Part shown: piece by piece, positions 28,912 to 38,374 of the stretch
Layout: every line of letters begins with the position of its first letter
Position numbering within the stretch: position 1 is the first letter of the stretch
Origin: Ostreococcus mediterraneus
Taxonomy: Eukaryota > Chlorophyta > Mamiellophyceae > Mamiellales > Bathycoccaceae
Length of the DNA stretch: 64,000 nucleotides
NCBI GenBank assembly: GCA_012295225.1
Contig: WMKK01000005.1
Span: 6,958 to 70,957 of the forward strand
Direction of reading: 5' to 3'
The notes under the pieces: generated by a model
Databases searched by the model: none
Seen by the model: the letters and a program-made list of their open reading frames with translations, nothing else
Told to the model about the DNA's origin: nothing
Made by a program: the position numbers and the translations under genes

Positions 28912-31593
28912 CTAGTATAAATATGTGTCGCCATCTGCAATGTCGTCGTCGTCATCACTACCAATAAAATCTTCTAGCCGCATGCCACTCGTGCGAAGCG
29001 CCAAACTTTTCGCTTCGCGTCGACCAGATTTCACGGCTTTGCGCTCAGCTTCGGCGGCGCTCACGCCTCGCGCCGCACGCTTCGAGCTCGTGCGCGCCCA
29101 GCTGCTGCTGCGATGCTCGACTGCACTTTTTCCAGCTGGTTTACCACTTCGTTTACTCGTGGTTTGCTTCTTGCCGTGGCTATGGCCGTGGTCGTGATCG
29201 CCGACGCCCGCGCCGTGACTGTGCGAATGCCCTCCGTGGCTGTGCGAATGCGTCTCCCCCACCTTGGCAGCTCGAACCGCGCGTTTCTTCCCGATTTCAC
29301 CCGCGCGCGCAAAGCCAGTCTCATCAGCCGATGCATCGCCATCCTTACCGGCTCCCGTGACGCCGATGTTGAGCGCCTTTTCCGCCCACGCTTGCGCCGA
29401 CATCATCGCCGCGCGAATGCCGCTCGCGGCTTTCAAATCCTTCTTGAATTCTTTCCTCGTTGACACTGGGAGCAACGCGCCGGCATGTTCGTTTGTTGCG
29501 CCAGGAGGTATAAGGACAAAGTCATTTCCTGTGCGCATGTCCACGAGCACGTCCACGCGGGCGCGCGCGTTGACGTCTTCGTTGTCGTCGTCGTCGTTCG
29601 CGGCGGCGGCTTTGGTGGCTTTACGCACCTCAGCCTCGCGCACCTCGCGCACACCGCGCACCATGCGAAGCCTCGCGCGTTCAGGATCTTGTATCATGCG
29701 TTGCGGATACGTCACGCCTAACTCTACGCCCGCAGCATTGAGGACTTTCGCTGACGCTTCCCACGGGCGATGCCTGAGATGTCCCGGCGGCAGCGCCGCG
29801 AGCTCTGGAATCCAACGCGCGATGGTTTCTCCCGCCGGATCGTGCGCGCGAGACGACCCATCGGGTACGAGCGCGCCCGCGAAAACGTCCCATTGATCGA
29901 GTCCACTCTTCCCAGCGTTCTGCCACATCATGGCGTTGATGCCCAAATCGGCGTCGACGAGCGTGTCGTGAAACCAACGCGCGCCGTGCGTCCAATGTAC
30001 GCCGCAATAGTCGACGAGAAACGTCGCCGCGATCATGCGTTCGGTTTGATGCATCCACCCTGTGGCCCAGAGACGACGCATGCCCGCGTCAACGGTTGGA
30101 AAGCCCGTCGTTCCGGTTTGCCAACGTCGAAGCGCTTCAGCGGCGTCGATGTCTTCGTCCTTGTCATCGGCTTCATCGCCGCCGCCGCTCCAATCGAGTC
30201 GGCGTTCGTAATGCGAGCGCACCGACGTCGTCGCGAGCTCAGGCCAATGGTGCAACTGCCAATAAGCAAATTCACGCCTGTACAAGCGATGCCAAAACAA
30301 ACGACTGAGCCGCCTACCCTCGACGGCGCCGCCGATAGAGGTTGATAAATCATAGTACATCGTGCGCGGGCTGATTTGACCGAAACGCAAGTACGGTGAC
30401 AGTCGAGACGTCGGCGAGAGATCGGCGCGTCCGTGCTGGTCTTCAAACTTTTCCAACGTCGCGCGCTTGAAATTATCCCACGCCTCGAGCGCGCCGGCTT
30501 CGGACATGTCCCACTCTTCGCGAATGCCCGCCGACCAATTCGCGCGAATGTCTGAACGCGGTGTCAATTTAAGTTCGTCGAGCGTACACCATGCGTACGA
30601 CGACGACGACGAGTTGTCGTCGACGATAATATCCTTGTCAATGTCAACGATGTGCGCCTCCGCGGGCGCGGGAATGGGCTTCCCAGGCTTCCCACCGCTC
30701 TTCTCCGCCGCGTGCACGTACGGCATCAGCGTACCAAAAAAGTACTTTTCGCTCGCCATGTCCAAGCGCACGCGCGATGGCTCAAACAACACGTGCCCGG
30801 GTAAAAGCACGAGCTCAATGTTCGCTCTAGCCAATTCTTGAGCAACTAACGCATCTGTGCGTACGAGTGCGGGCTCGTACCTCGCCGACGCGAACACCGT
30901 CGACGCGCGCGCCGCCGTCGCCGCGGCGATGAGCGCCTCGGCGTACGACGATACATCCAAACACCCATCTGCATCGTCGTCATCGACGCCACCACCACCA
31001 TACTTCGTCGCACCACGAACATCACTATCCTCATTCTTCTTCTTCTTCTTCTCATTCTTGACCGCCCGCGCGAATTGAACGCCTCCACCGCCGTACCTCG
31101 CCCGCACGTCCGCGTCCAACGCCTCGAGCGCTCGACCGAGCCACACCCGCGACGCCCCCCCAATCCCCCACGACGCCGCCTCCGCGCCCACCACCGCACC
31201 ACCGCTCACATCCCACCCACAATCCCCTTCCAACGCCTCATCCCACGCGAACACGCACGTCACGACGCCTCCGCGCCGTCGCGCCGTCGCCGCCGCCGCG
31301 TCGAGCGCGCGGTTGTCCCGCGCGCGTAAATCTCGCCTAAACCACATCACCGCCCCGGTGTGCCGCGTCTCAGCCTCAGCCTCAACCACCGCGACACCAC
31401 CATCGCGCGCATCACCGCACCCCGTCGTCGTCGCCCATCGTCTCCCGCCACCACTCCCGCGAGACGGATACAGATGACGACGATGACGTGTCCGATGACG
31501 TTCGCACTCGTCCACGCGCGTTCGCATCGATGACGCCGCGCCGATCGCCCCCACCGTCGGTCTCGCGCGCCGCACCGCGACGACGCCACCCAT
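28912..31593 (-). CDS. photolyase/cryptochrome family protein with histidine-rich tail
   Basis: Flavoprotein of 893 residues. The N-terminal antenna domain starts at AVMWFRRDLRARDNRALDA (about 78-97) and has a Lys/Asp-rich insert. The FAD domain (about 385-640) includes SPYLRFGQISPRTMYY, TGFPTVDAGMRRLWATGWMH and DADLGINAMMWQ. The residue facing the flavin N5 is Asn (near 550), as in photolyases, whereas plant cryptochromes have Asp. This region otherwise resembles the plant-like photolyase/cryptochrome branch. The 220-residue tail has a His-rich stretch (about 780-807: HSHSHGGHSHSHG, HDHGHSHG), Arg/Lys-rich nuclear-type signals and an acidic end. The first ATG is at 31593. It could repair DNA, sense blue light, or both; head-to-head with psaN. 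Confidence 0.88.
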   Translation of the reverse strand: MGGVVAVRRARPTVGAIGAASSMRTRVDECERHRTRHRRHLYPSRGSGGGRRWATTTGCGDARDGGVAVVEAEAETRHTGAVMWFRRDLRARDNRALDAAAATARRRGGVVTCVFAWDEALEGDCGWDVSGGAVVGAEAASWGIGGASRVWLGRALEALDADVRARYGGGGVQFARAVKNEKKKKKNEDSDVRGATKYGGGGVDDDDADGCLDVSSYAEALIAAATAARASTVFASARYEPALVRTDALVAQELARANIELVLLPGHVLFEPSRVRLDMASEKYFFGTLMPYVHAAEKSGGKPGKPIPAPAEAHIVDIDKDIIVDDNSSSSSYAWCTLDELKLTPRSDIRANWSAGIREEWDMSEAGALEAWDNFKRATLEKFEDQHGRADLSPTSRLSPYLRFGQISPRTMYYDLSTSIGGAVEGRRLSRLFWHRLYRREFAYWQLHHWPELATTSVRSHYERRLDWSGGGDEADDKDEDIDAAEALRRWQTGTTGFPTVDAGMRRLWATGWMHQTERMIAATFLVDYCGVHWTHGARWFHDTLVDADLGINAMMWQNAGKSGLDQWDVFAGALVPDGSSRAHDPAGETIARWIPELAALPPGHLRHRPWEASAKVLNAAGVELGVTYPQRMIQDPERARLRMVRGVREVREAEVRKATKAAAANDDDDNEDVNARARVDVLVDMRTGNDFVLIPPGATNEHAGALLPVSTRKEFKKDLKAASGIRAAMMSAQAWAEKALNIGVTGAGKDGDASADETGFARAGEIGKKRAVRAAKVGETHSHSHGGHSHSHGAGVGDHDHGHSHGKKQTTSKRSGKPAGKSAVEHRSSSWARTSSKRAARGVSAAEAERKAVKSGRREAKSLALRTSGMRLEDFIGSDDDDDIADGDTYLY

Positions 31594-31854
31594 CGCGCAC
31601 CGCGCGCGCGCACGCGCGCGTCTCCGACGTCGCGCCGCGCTGTGCGCGCGACGGCGACGCGCAGCCGGTGCGGCGCGCGCGCGGACGCACCGCACACGAA
31701 ACAACAAACCCCATACGCGTGGTTCCTTTGCCGGGATTCACACGACGCACACTGTTTACCCATACGAAACCCACACACACGAGATCCACCGTCGCCGTCG
31801 TCGCCCCGTCGTCGGGCGCGATAATTACCCACGCCGCCGCCGACGACGACGACG
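31594..31854. promoter_or_regulatory. shared promoter, photolyase/cryptochrome and psaN
   Basis: 260-base spacer between two light-related genes facing apart. It is GC-rich, with a CGTCG-rich stretch near 31790-31815. No TATA box or clear light-responsive element was seen by eye. Both genes could be driven from one region. Confidence 0.45.
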
Positions 31855-32685
31855 ATGACGACGACGACGTGTGCGAAGATTGTGACGGTGCGTGTGCGCG
31901 TCGTCGCGCGCGCGTCTCGCGTCGCGACGCGCGCCGGGGACGCGCGCGCGCGCGTCGATCGGTCGCGCGTCGCGACGCGGGCGTATCTTTGTCCCGCGCG
32001 CGCCCGCGAGGGTGGATCGCTCGCGGACGTTCGTCGCGCGGTGGCGTGTGCGTGACGCTGGGCGCGCGCGCGCGCGTGTGAGGCGGTGTGCGTGCGCGCG
32101 TGTGATGGGTGTGGATGGCGCGCGCGGGCGAAGGAGGGGTGGCGCGCGCGCGCGGCGTCGCGAGGCGGATACGGGGGCGCGCGGATGTCGTCGTCGACGC
32201 GCGGCGCGCGGATGTCGCTGGAGCGCGCGTGGTGCGATGTGATGTGTGGTGACTGACGGTGTGTGTGTGTGTGTGTGTGTGTACGTACGTAGGTGAAGGC
32301 TCAAGCGGCGCCGAAGCGCGTGCAAAAGCAACAAATTGTTGATACCAAGCGCGCGGCGGCGTTGTTTGCCGCCGCGGCGGTGTCCGTGTCGTTGAACGTC
32401 GCTCCGGCTCGCGCGGATTTGACGAGCGATTTGCTCGCCAAGACTGAGGCGAACAAGGAGTTGAACGATAAGAAGCGTGCGGCGACGTCGAGCGCGAACT
32501 TTGAGCGCTCTCGTTTGGTGACGGATGGCTTCTGCAACTTCCCGGATAACATTTTCGGGTGCGTCAACGCCGCGACCCGAGGCGACGTCAAATATTTGTC
32601 CGACGACTTGAAGGTTGAGTGCGAAGGCACCGAAGCCGGTAAGATTTGCGCGAGCAAGCAATCTGGTTCTTTCTTGGGCTTGTAA
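31855..32685 (+). CDS. psaN: photosystem I subunit PsaN precursor (two exons)
   Basis: Lumenal subunit of photosystem I. Exon 2 (32293-32685) gives KAQAAPKRVQ, a twin-part leader with AAALFAAAAVSVSLNVAPARA (lumen-transfer peptide, cleavage before DLT), then the mature protein. The mature part contains DLLAKTEANKELNDKKRAAT, FCNFPDNIFGC and LKVECEGTEAG, which match plant PsaN well, including its Cys pattern. Exon 2 has no ATG, so a first exon is needed. The best candidate is 31855-31887, followed by GTGCGTGT, with CTGAC at 32253-32257 and acceptor GTAG at 32292. The total is 141 residues. Exon 1 is inferred; exon 2 is secure. PsaN helps plastocyanin dock. Confidence 0.9.
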
Positions 32686-33050
32686 ATATCCGTGTCGACG
32701 ATGAGGACGACGAGGACGATGTAAGACGCATAGAAAAGAAAAGACGCGACTACGTGTAACACGGCTACGTCGGAGCGCTCGCCGCGCGTCACATAATAAC
32801 ACCTCACCTTTGCCACCGTTGACCGCGCGACGTGCGCATCGCCCGCGTTGTTTTCTCACCCCGCACGACCTACTGATGCGTATGCACGCCTTCGCACCGC
32901 GCCTAACCCCGCGATACGTACGCCTGACGTCGACCGCGCCCGCTCGCGGCTCCACCAGCTCCACCAGCCGCCATGATGATTGGCGCGCCATGCCGCACTT
33001 TTCCCCTCGCACTTTCGTCGTCGTCATCGTCGCGGCGCTGCGACCCGCAT
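32686..33050. other. intergenic region between psaN and a small basic gene
   Basis: 365 bases between two genes on the same strand. It has a GAGGACGACGAGGACGATG run just after psaN and GC-rich unique sequence after that. I see no additional gene. It should contain the psaN polyadenylation region and the next promoter. Confidence 0.45.
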
Positions 33051-33341
33051 ATGCCTTCATACGGCGTACACAAAAATAAATACTACGTCCCCGAAGACGT
33101 CCCGCAGTGGGCCAAGCTCAACTTGAAACAAGCGAGCAAAAAGATCGCCAAGACGCGCGCCAAGGAAACCAAGCAAGCGCTCGGGAAAAAGGCGAAAGTG
33201 GCGCTGAAGCTGGCCAATCGCAAGGGTGGACGAGGCACGCGTAACCCAGCGAGCAAGGAGTTTGCGAAGAATTTAGCCAAGGCCAAGGCGTTGAAAAAGA
33301 CAAAGCGGTCGGGGCGACAGACGAAGAAGGGTGGGACGTAG
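33051..33341 (+). CDS. small lysine-rich protein of unknown function
   Basis: Protein of 96 residues, starting MPSYGVHKNKYYVPEDVPQW. From residue 28 on it is very rich in Lys, Ala and Arg: KKIAKTRAKETKQALGKKAK, KGGRGTRNPASKEFAKNLAK, and ends GRQTKKGGT. The composition suggests an RNA- or DNA-binding protein, nucleolar or ribosome-associated, but the sequence matches no ribosomal protein I recognise. The frame extends upstream to 32973 through low-complexity sequence; the ATG at 33051 is preferred. The next gene starts only 57 bases after its stop. Confidence 0.65.
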   Translation: MPSYGVHKNKYYVPEDVPQWAKLNLKQASKKIAKTRAKETKQALGKKAKVALKLANRKGGRGTRNPASKEFAKNLAKAKALKKTKRSGRQTKKGGT

Positions 33342-33398
33342 GAGGCGCGAGCGCGAAGGCGACGGCTGGGGCACGCGAAGGCGCGAAGCGAAGGAATA

Positions 33399-35144
33399 AT
33401 GACGACGATTCGACGAAGACGTGAGGATGGAGATGATGGTGATTATGAGATCACCGAGAGCGAGTCTAATAGGTTTATCGTCAAGGTGGCGGAGGTTTTA
33501 CAAAGTACAATGGATGAGCACGGGTGGAGCGAGGACGTGGTGCGCGAGGCGTTCGCGGAGACGGTGGACACGATGCCTAAAGGTCGCGCACGGAAGGCGC
33601 TGCAGATGAATTTTGAGGAATATGCAGACAAATTATGCGATACCATGTATAGGAACCAAGGGCCTTCGATAGAGCTCACAAAGTATGAGAAGAAGATTGC
33701 AAAGATGGAAAAAGATCCCGAGAATGCGTGGTTCGCGTTGAAGCAACCGCCGTTGGAGAATTTGGACGAGGCGACGTTTAAAGAGTTATGCGTGGAATTT
33801 GATTATGCGTTGAAACGAGCGTCATTTAGTGTACCACCGCATGTGTTTATGGAGCTGTTTTCCCTTCGCGATGAGCTCAAGCAAAAGGACATCGACATCA
33901 TAGAGGAGGGTCGCGAAAATGGGTTGCGTCGTATTCTCGACGTCGCGTCGGCGAGCTTGAAGGCGTTCAAGGCTATGGGTAGCAAATGCAAACCATCGCA
34001 TTACGAAGAACTCGATATGCTTATCGGTCGTCTCGCGGGCGCGACGTCGTGCAGACGCAAGATTCAAGGCGCGCGCGTTCAAACGGCAAAGATGGCAGCA
34101 GAGGTGTTGATGCTTCGGCACGATTTGCGCGTCGCAGCGAAAGTGGATTACAAATTCCCCGAGTTTGCGCATGACGTAGGCGTCACTGCCAATCACGATG
34201 GCGCAATTTTATTAGGAAACTATCGCGGTGACATTGCCGCGCTCCTCGGTGAAAGAATACCTGAGGACGAAGACGCCGCGGTGAAGACGTTTGGCGCGCA
34301 CGACCACCCACTCTTTGAGTGCGCTCTGGGCCTCGGTGGATTCGACCAGGAGTTTGAAAAGTCGGCGAAGAAAGCGGGCATGCTTTTTGGGGCATTAGAT
34401 ATCGACACTGGGCTGAAAGATGCCAGGAAGTCACAACCTCCGTCGCTTTTACGTCGTCCGCCCAAGGCTGAATTTGATCACACAAAACCGACGAATGACT
34501 ACGATATGGAGGCTTACGCGGCAATGCCGGCCGAACCTTCGGCGCGGACGATCGCCGAGGAGCAATTTGACAATGTTGATTACGTCGACACTGATTACTT
34601 ACAGGAAGCTCTGTCGATGTCAGGGAAGGATGACGATGAGAACAGCGGCCCGGGCCGCGTCAAACTGTATTTCTCAGTTGTTCGCATCGCTCGCGTGTAC
34701 ATCAAACTTCTCAACGCCATGGGTAAGCGACAGCGATCTGCTTCAGTTGCCAGGTACATGTCTAATGCGCCATCTCCAGAAGTACTTTTGATGCACGTGC
34801 CTGATGCGTGTGGAATCGACAACACCGATGGTCGGGCGATGACTGTCGAACTCGTCGTGGCGTCGGCGAAAATGCTGCGACTCATTGTTGACGAGTGGAA
34901 CGAGATGCGAACATTGTTCAAGAACGCAACTCGTGAAGATGGTGGGTTCTTCATCGATGTCGCTGGTGCACCGGACGAGCTCATGCGCGAGGCTGCTAAG
35001 CTTGGGGACCAAGCGGCGGAGCTTGACGCGGAAGGAGGCATCGATCCAGAAACCGAGGCTGAGTTGATGGAGATGCTCGATAAACTCGAACCACCTGACA
35101 AGAGCGACGACGAAAGCGACGAAGAGAGCGATGACGAAGAGTAA
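33399..35144 (+). CDS. unassigned acidic helical protein, 581 residues
   Basis: Intact 581-residue frame with good codon bias but no family I recognise. It is mostly helical and charged. Notable parts are an N-terminal region with VVREAFAETVDTMPKGRARK, a central stretch (about 140-250) containing HYEELDMLIGRLAGATSCRR and KMAAEVLMLRHDLRVA, and an Asp/Tyr-rich segment near 370-405. A C-terminal helical domain (about 415-550) is followed by a strongly acidic tail with repeated DESD units ending DDEE. No signal peptide or membrane span. The acidic tail suggests a nuclear or chaperone-like role, which is only inference. It converges on the next gene, about 70 bases away. Confidence 0.7.
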   Translation: MTTIRRRREDGDDGDYEITESESNRFIVKVAEVLQSTMDEHGWSEDVVREAFAETVDTMPKGRARKALQMNFEEYADKLCDTMYRNQGPSIELTKYEKKIAKMEKDPENAWFALKQPPLENLDEATFKELCVEFDYALKRASFSVPPHVFMELFSLRDELKQKDIDIIEEGRENGLRRILDVASASLKAFKAMGSKCKPSHYEELDMLIGRLAGATSCRRKIQGARVQTAKMAAEVLMLRHDLRVAAKVDYKFPEFAHDVGVTANHDGAILLGNYRGDIAALLGERIPEDEDAAVKTFGAHDHPLFECALGLGGFDQEFEKSAKKAGMLFGALDIDTGLKDARKSQPPSLLRRPPKAEFDHTKPTNDYDMEAYAAMPAEPSARTIAEEQFDNVDYVDTDYLQEALSMSGKDDDENSGPGRVKLYFSVVRIARVYIKLLNAMGKRQRSASVARYMSNAPSPEVLLMHVPDACGIDNTDGRAMTVELVVASAKMLRLIVDEWNEMRTLFKNATREDGGFFIDVAGAPDELMREAAKLGDQAAELDAEGGIDPETEAELMEMLDKLEPPDKSDDESDEESDDEE

Positions 35145-35213
35145 ATAATAACAGTAGCAGTCTTTTTTGAATTACGGTACGGTACGGTTGATGTATTAAA
35201 AATCGAAACCACG

Positions 35214-36176
35214 CTATACTTGTTTCTCACGCCTATTCCAGACACGCGTATCGACGTGCGCGCTTACGACTAAAAAGATAAACAAACCTGCTAATACTGG
35301 AGTTGCTGCAGGGATGGCTCGGCACAACCCCTTCTTCACCTCAACATTGCATCTGGTGCGATAGTACATGGCTGCTATGCCACCGCAAAGGATGAGGACG
35401 TATCTCGAATACTTGGCCTTCTCGGCCCACGTCATCTTACCCCATCCGAAGCGATCATAAGGCGCCACGTGATGCCAAACCACGTACGTGTGCTTGCCAA
35501 CTTTAAATCGCATAGAAATACTCTTGGTGGAGGCGTCTTCGGAGTCTGGTATTGGGAGCTCCGTAGCTCTGTTTGCCACCGCGAAATCCTCTTCGTCGCT
35601 AATGACGTGCCAAAACGACCCAAACTTGTGCGTTAAAGTGTCTCTCAACGTCGTCGCACGCGTCTCTTCGGCATCATCGCGTATCAAATCATCATTCAGT
35701 ACTCTCAAAACTGTGTTCACGATGGCTGGCGGTACGCCATCCACATCGCTCGCGACGGCGGCTCTCTTGTTGCGCTTCTTTCCGTTCGACGAGCTCGCAT
35801 TCTCGCTCTCGTCTCCTTCCGCTGACATGCACTGAAAAGCCAGCTGCCGCGCACCATCCTCACTCTGTCCCATCATCGACAGCGAGTCAAACACGAGCAC
35901 TCGAAAGAGCGGTCCGCCTTGACGCGCGCGCGCCGTGGCATACGTCAGCGTCTTCTTCGCGAACCTCAAGTTTACGCTAAAGTCCCCGCGCCCGACTACG
36001 ACCTGCGCGGAACGCGAGGTGATATTCGCAAGAATATCATTTGCAATCATTTGCATCGTGCCAACGTCCCCCTTGATGCCCACTGCGGCGTTATTCATGG
36101 CGATTCCGATCGCCCGAACGACTTCTGTCCGACGTCTGCGAGGCGCATCGCAGCGCTTCACCTTGAGCTCAACCAT
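35214..36176 (-). CDS. membrane protein with a dynein-light-chain-like domain
   Basis: Protein of 320 residues, family uncertain. The middle (about 150-235) resembles the DLC8/LC8 fold in outline: a helical stretch ending LRDTLTHKFGSFWHVI (compare 'fdkkYGptWHcIVG' of LC8), a short insert, and then ISMRFKVGKHTYVVWHH, where LC8 has its last strand FYLGQVAILLFK. Two hydrophobic spans follow (about 258-275 and 289-308), so the domain would be anchored in a membrane. The N-terminal 90 residues have no clear motif. The LC8 resemblance is by eye and moderate. No signal peptide is seen. Confidence 0.6.
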   Translation of the reverse strand: MVELKVKRCDAPRRRRTEVVRAIGIAMNNAAVGIKGDVGTMQMIANDILANITSRSAQVVVGRGDFSVNLRFAKKTLTYATARARQGGPLFRVLVFDSLSMMGQSEDGARQLAFQCMSAEGDESENASSSNGKKRNKRAAVASDVDGVPPAIVNTVLRVLNDDLIRDDAEETRATTLRDTLTHKFGSFWHVISDEEDFAVANRATELPIPDSEDASTKSISMRFKVGKHTYVVWHHVAPYDRFGWGKMTWAEKAKYSRYVLILCGGIAAMYYRTRCNVEVKKGLCRAIPAATPVLAGLFIFLVVSAHVDTRVWNRREKQV

Positions 36177-36630
36177 ATCGCGAGTGCGTTAGCGCGCGCG
36201 CAGACGAATGAATTCTAACACTCCCGTGTCGAAGCTTTCGACGCGCGTCCCCGCGTGGGCGTCGTGCGTCGCACAATGTGGGAGTTGGTCTCCGGAAGCG
36301 CTCGAGTTGAGTGGCTTGAAAAAGCCTGCGATTCCTCACAATTAGCCACGCGCAGCGCCCGAGTGCGCGCGCGTACACGACGTGACGCACGAGAACCGAT
36401 TACGAATTACTTACGAGGGACCGAGCGCACTTGATTTCGATTTGGGGCACACACTAGGGGGAACTCGCGCGTGAGAATTCGATCGATTGGTTTGAGATCG
36501 CGCGAGGCAAGGAGCTAGGAGCTCTGCGTCGACACGCGTCCAACCAGGCGTGGTGCGCGCGGAAACGTTGAGTGGGTGGTTACATTTGTCGCTTCGTGAC
36601 TAGAGGTATCGCACGCGAAGGGTTATCGCC
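36177..36630. promoter_or_regulatory. divergent promoter region upstream of NOT2
   Basis: About 450 bases between two genes facing apart. It contains GC-rich unique sequence and a partly symmetrical TGTCGAAGCTTTCGACGC near 36228. No gene is supported; the short open frames are Arg-rich readings without motifs. Confidence 0.45.
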
Positions 36631-38214
36631 ATGCAAGGGCAAGGATACTCGCAAGGGCAAGCGCCACCTCCTGGGCCGTTTTCGCAGCAGCAGGGCGTCC
36701 CAGGGATGCCTCCGTACTCCAACGTGCCTCGTCCGGGTGGGCAATTCGTGCAGCAACGTCCGGGCGTCGCGCCGCAGATGCAGGGCGCACCAGCGATGCC
36801 GCGGGGGGTGATGCAGGGGCCGGGGGGAGGGCGCCCGGGCGCGGTGCCACTGCCGTTCGGAGGCGTGCCGGGGCAGCCACCGCAAATGATGGGGAGCAGT
36901 GCGAGCGCAAACGCGCAGGGACAGATGAGCCCTGGTAATGGATCAATGGCAGCCATGGGCGCCGGGGCGCAGCGAATGATGTTAGAGCGCGCGGGGAGTC
37001 AACCAGTGCAAGGGCAAGTGCCGGGCATCATGCGGTCCGCGAGCGGAGCTCCGATGCCCGCAGGTGCGGGTACTGGTATGAATGGTGCCCCTAGAGGAGC
37101 CGGGATGATGAGTTCTGGACCGTTACCGCGCGCGTACCCGACGCTTGGATCGCAAGACAACTTGGGCATGCCGAAGATCCCGAGTGCTGGAGGAGGCTTG
37201 GATGGGAATTTCGCTGGAGGTATGGGTGTCGGGTTAGGTGCGTTTGATCAGGAAAAAGCGCCAGGATTCGATGACTCTGAGTTCCCTACACTAGGCGGCG
37301 CCGGTGGGATGCCTCAACGGGGGGCATCGTTTGGGAGTCGGTACCCAGGGATGACGGGCGATGGGTTTGAAGGCGTGTACGACTTTTCCAAGCCTCATCC
37401 GGAATTTAGCATGGAGAAGGAGGACTTTCCTGCCCTTGGTGGGAAAGGACAGGGGAATATGGGTGGGCTTGTTCCTCCTCCGGGGCTTAAAAAGGATGGT
37501 TTTGAAGAGGGAGGTGTGTCGTATCCTCCTCTCGGTCGACAAGGTTCTAGCGGTGCGGGTGGGGTTCAGTTCAACAGTCCTGGGCGCGCAGGTGGTGCGC
37601 CGGGTGGGGGTCAATTCGAGAGCGGTGCCCCTCCACCACCGGGTAAGCCTGGTGTGGCGACGTTGGTACCGCCTGGACCGAGTGGAAGTCAGTTGAAGGA
37701 TCGGTACGGATTGCTCGGGTTGTTGCCGGTGATTCGTATGGTGAATCCAAACGTTTCGACGCTCGCCTTGGGCGCAGATTTAACTATGCTTGGGTTGAAC
37801 TTGAACTCTCCGGACAGCTTGTACAAGTCGTTTACTTTGCCTTGGAATGATTCGCAGCCGAAGAATGACTTGGAGCTCACAATCCCTTCCGTGTATTCGC
37901 AACAAGTGAGTCGTTGTCACCCGGCGGTGTTTGCGAAGTTCCAGCAAGAGACGCTCTTTTACATCTTCTACAGCATGCCAGGGGAGGAGTCGCAATTATT
38001 TGCTGCGGATGAATTAGTGCAGCGAGGTTGGGGGTTCCACAAGGAACTTAAAGCTTGGTTGATGCGCGTCGCAAACACCGAGCCGACAAATCAAAACGAG
38101 CATGGTGAACGAGGTTCGTTTTGGGTGTTCGACCCACTCGGCTGGGAGAGGTTGCGTAAAGACAACTTTACGTTGCAATACGACCAGTTGGAGACAAGAC
38201 CTACTCTAGGTTGA
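36631..38214 (+). CDS. NOT2: CCR4-NOT complex subunit 2 (NOT2/VIP2)
   Basis: Protein of 527 residues. The N-terminal half (1-350) is a disordered Gly/Pro/Gln/Met-rich tract with repeated short motifs such as DSEFPTLGG and KEDFPALGG, typical of plant NOT2/VIP2. The C-terminal NOT2/3/5 domain (about 360-525) starts LKDRYGLLGLLPVIRM and includes ALGADLTMLGLNLNSPDSLY, LFYIFYSMPGEESQ, AADELVQRGWGFHKELKAW and FDPLGWERLRKDNF. NOT2 links CNOT1 and NOT3 in the deadenylase complex that shortens mRNA tails and also affects transcription. It is intronless and starts at the first ATG. Confidence 0.95.
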   Translation: MQGQGYSQGQAPPPGPFSQQQGVPGMPPYSNVPRPGGQFVQQRPGVAPQMQGAPAMPRGVMQGPGGGRPGAVPLPFGGVPGQPPQMMGSSASANAQGQMSPGNGSMAAMGAGAQRMMLERAGSQPVQGQVPGIMRSASGAPMPAGAGTGMNGAPRGAGMMSSGPLPRAYPTLGSQDNLGMPKIPSAGGGLDGNFAGGMGVGLGAFDQEKAPGFDDSEFPTLGGAGGMPQRGASFGSRYPGMTGDGFEGVYDFSKPHPEFSMEKEDFPALGGKGQGNMGGLVPPPGLKKDGFEEGGVSYPPLGRQGSSGAGGVQFNSPGRAGGAPGGGQFESGAPPPPGKPGVATLVPPGPSGSQLKDRYGLLGLLPVIRMVNPNVSTLALGADLTMLGLNLNSPDSLYKSFTLPWNDSQPKNDLELTIPSVYSQQVSRCHPAVFAKFQQETLFYIFYSMPGEESQLFAADELVQRGWGFHKELKAWLMRVANTEPTNQNEHGERGSFWVFDPLGWERLRKDNFTLQYDQLETRPTLG

Positions 38215-38374
38215 TTACCGCGTGTTGAAGCGAGCACGGCGCAATGCGCCGCCTCGCGTTCGCCAGATAGTGTTAGTACGAAAAATCAAAAACACTTCGA
38301 ATAAAAAACTAAAAAACTCTTTAAAAAGCGTGATATTACATTCCATGCGCTAGGTTGCGGTTACTAGTCGTTGT

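Noticed and set aside
31825-33060. Minus-strand open frame of about 410 codons
   Set aside because: It runs antisense to psaN and the small basic gene, is Arg/His-rich and has no family motif; psaN on the other strand is clear.
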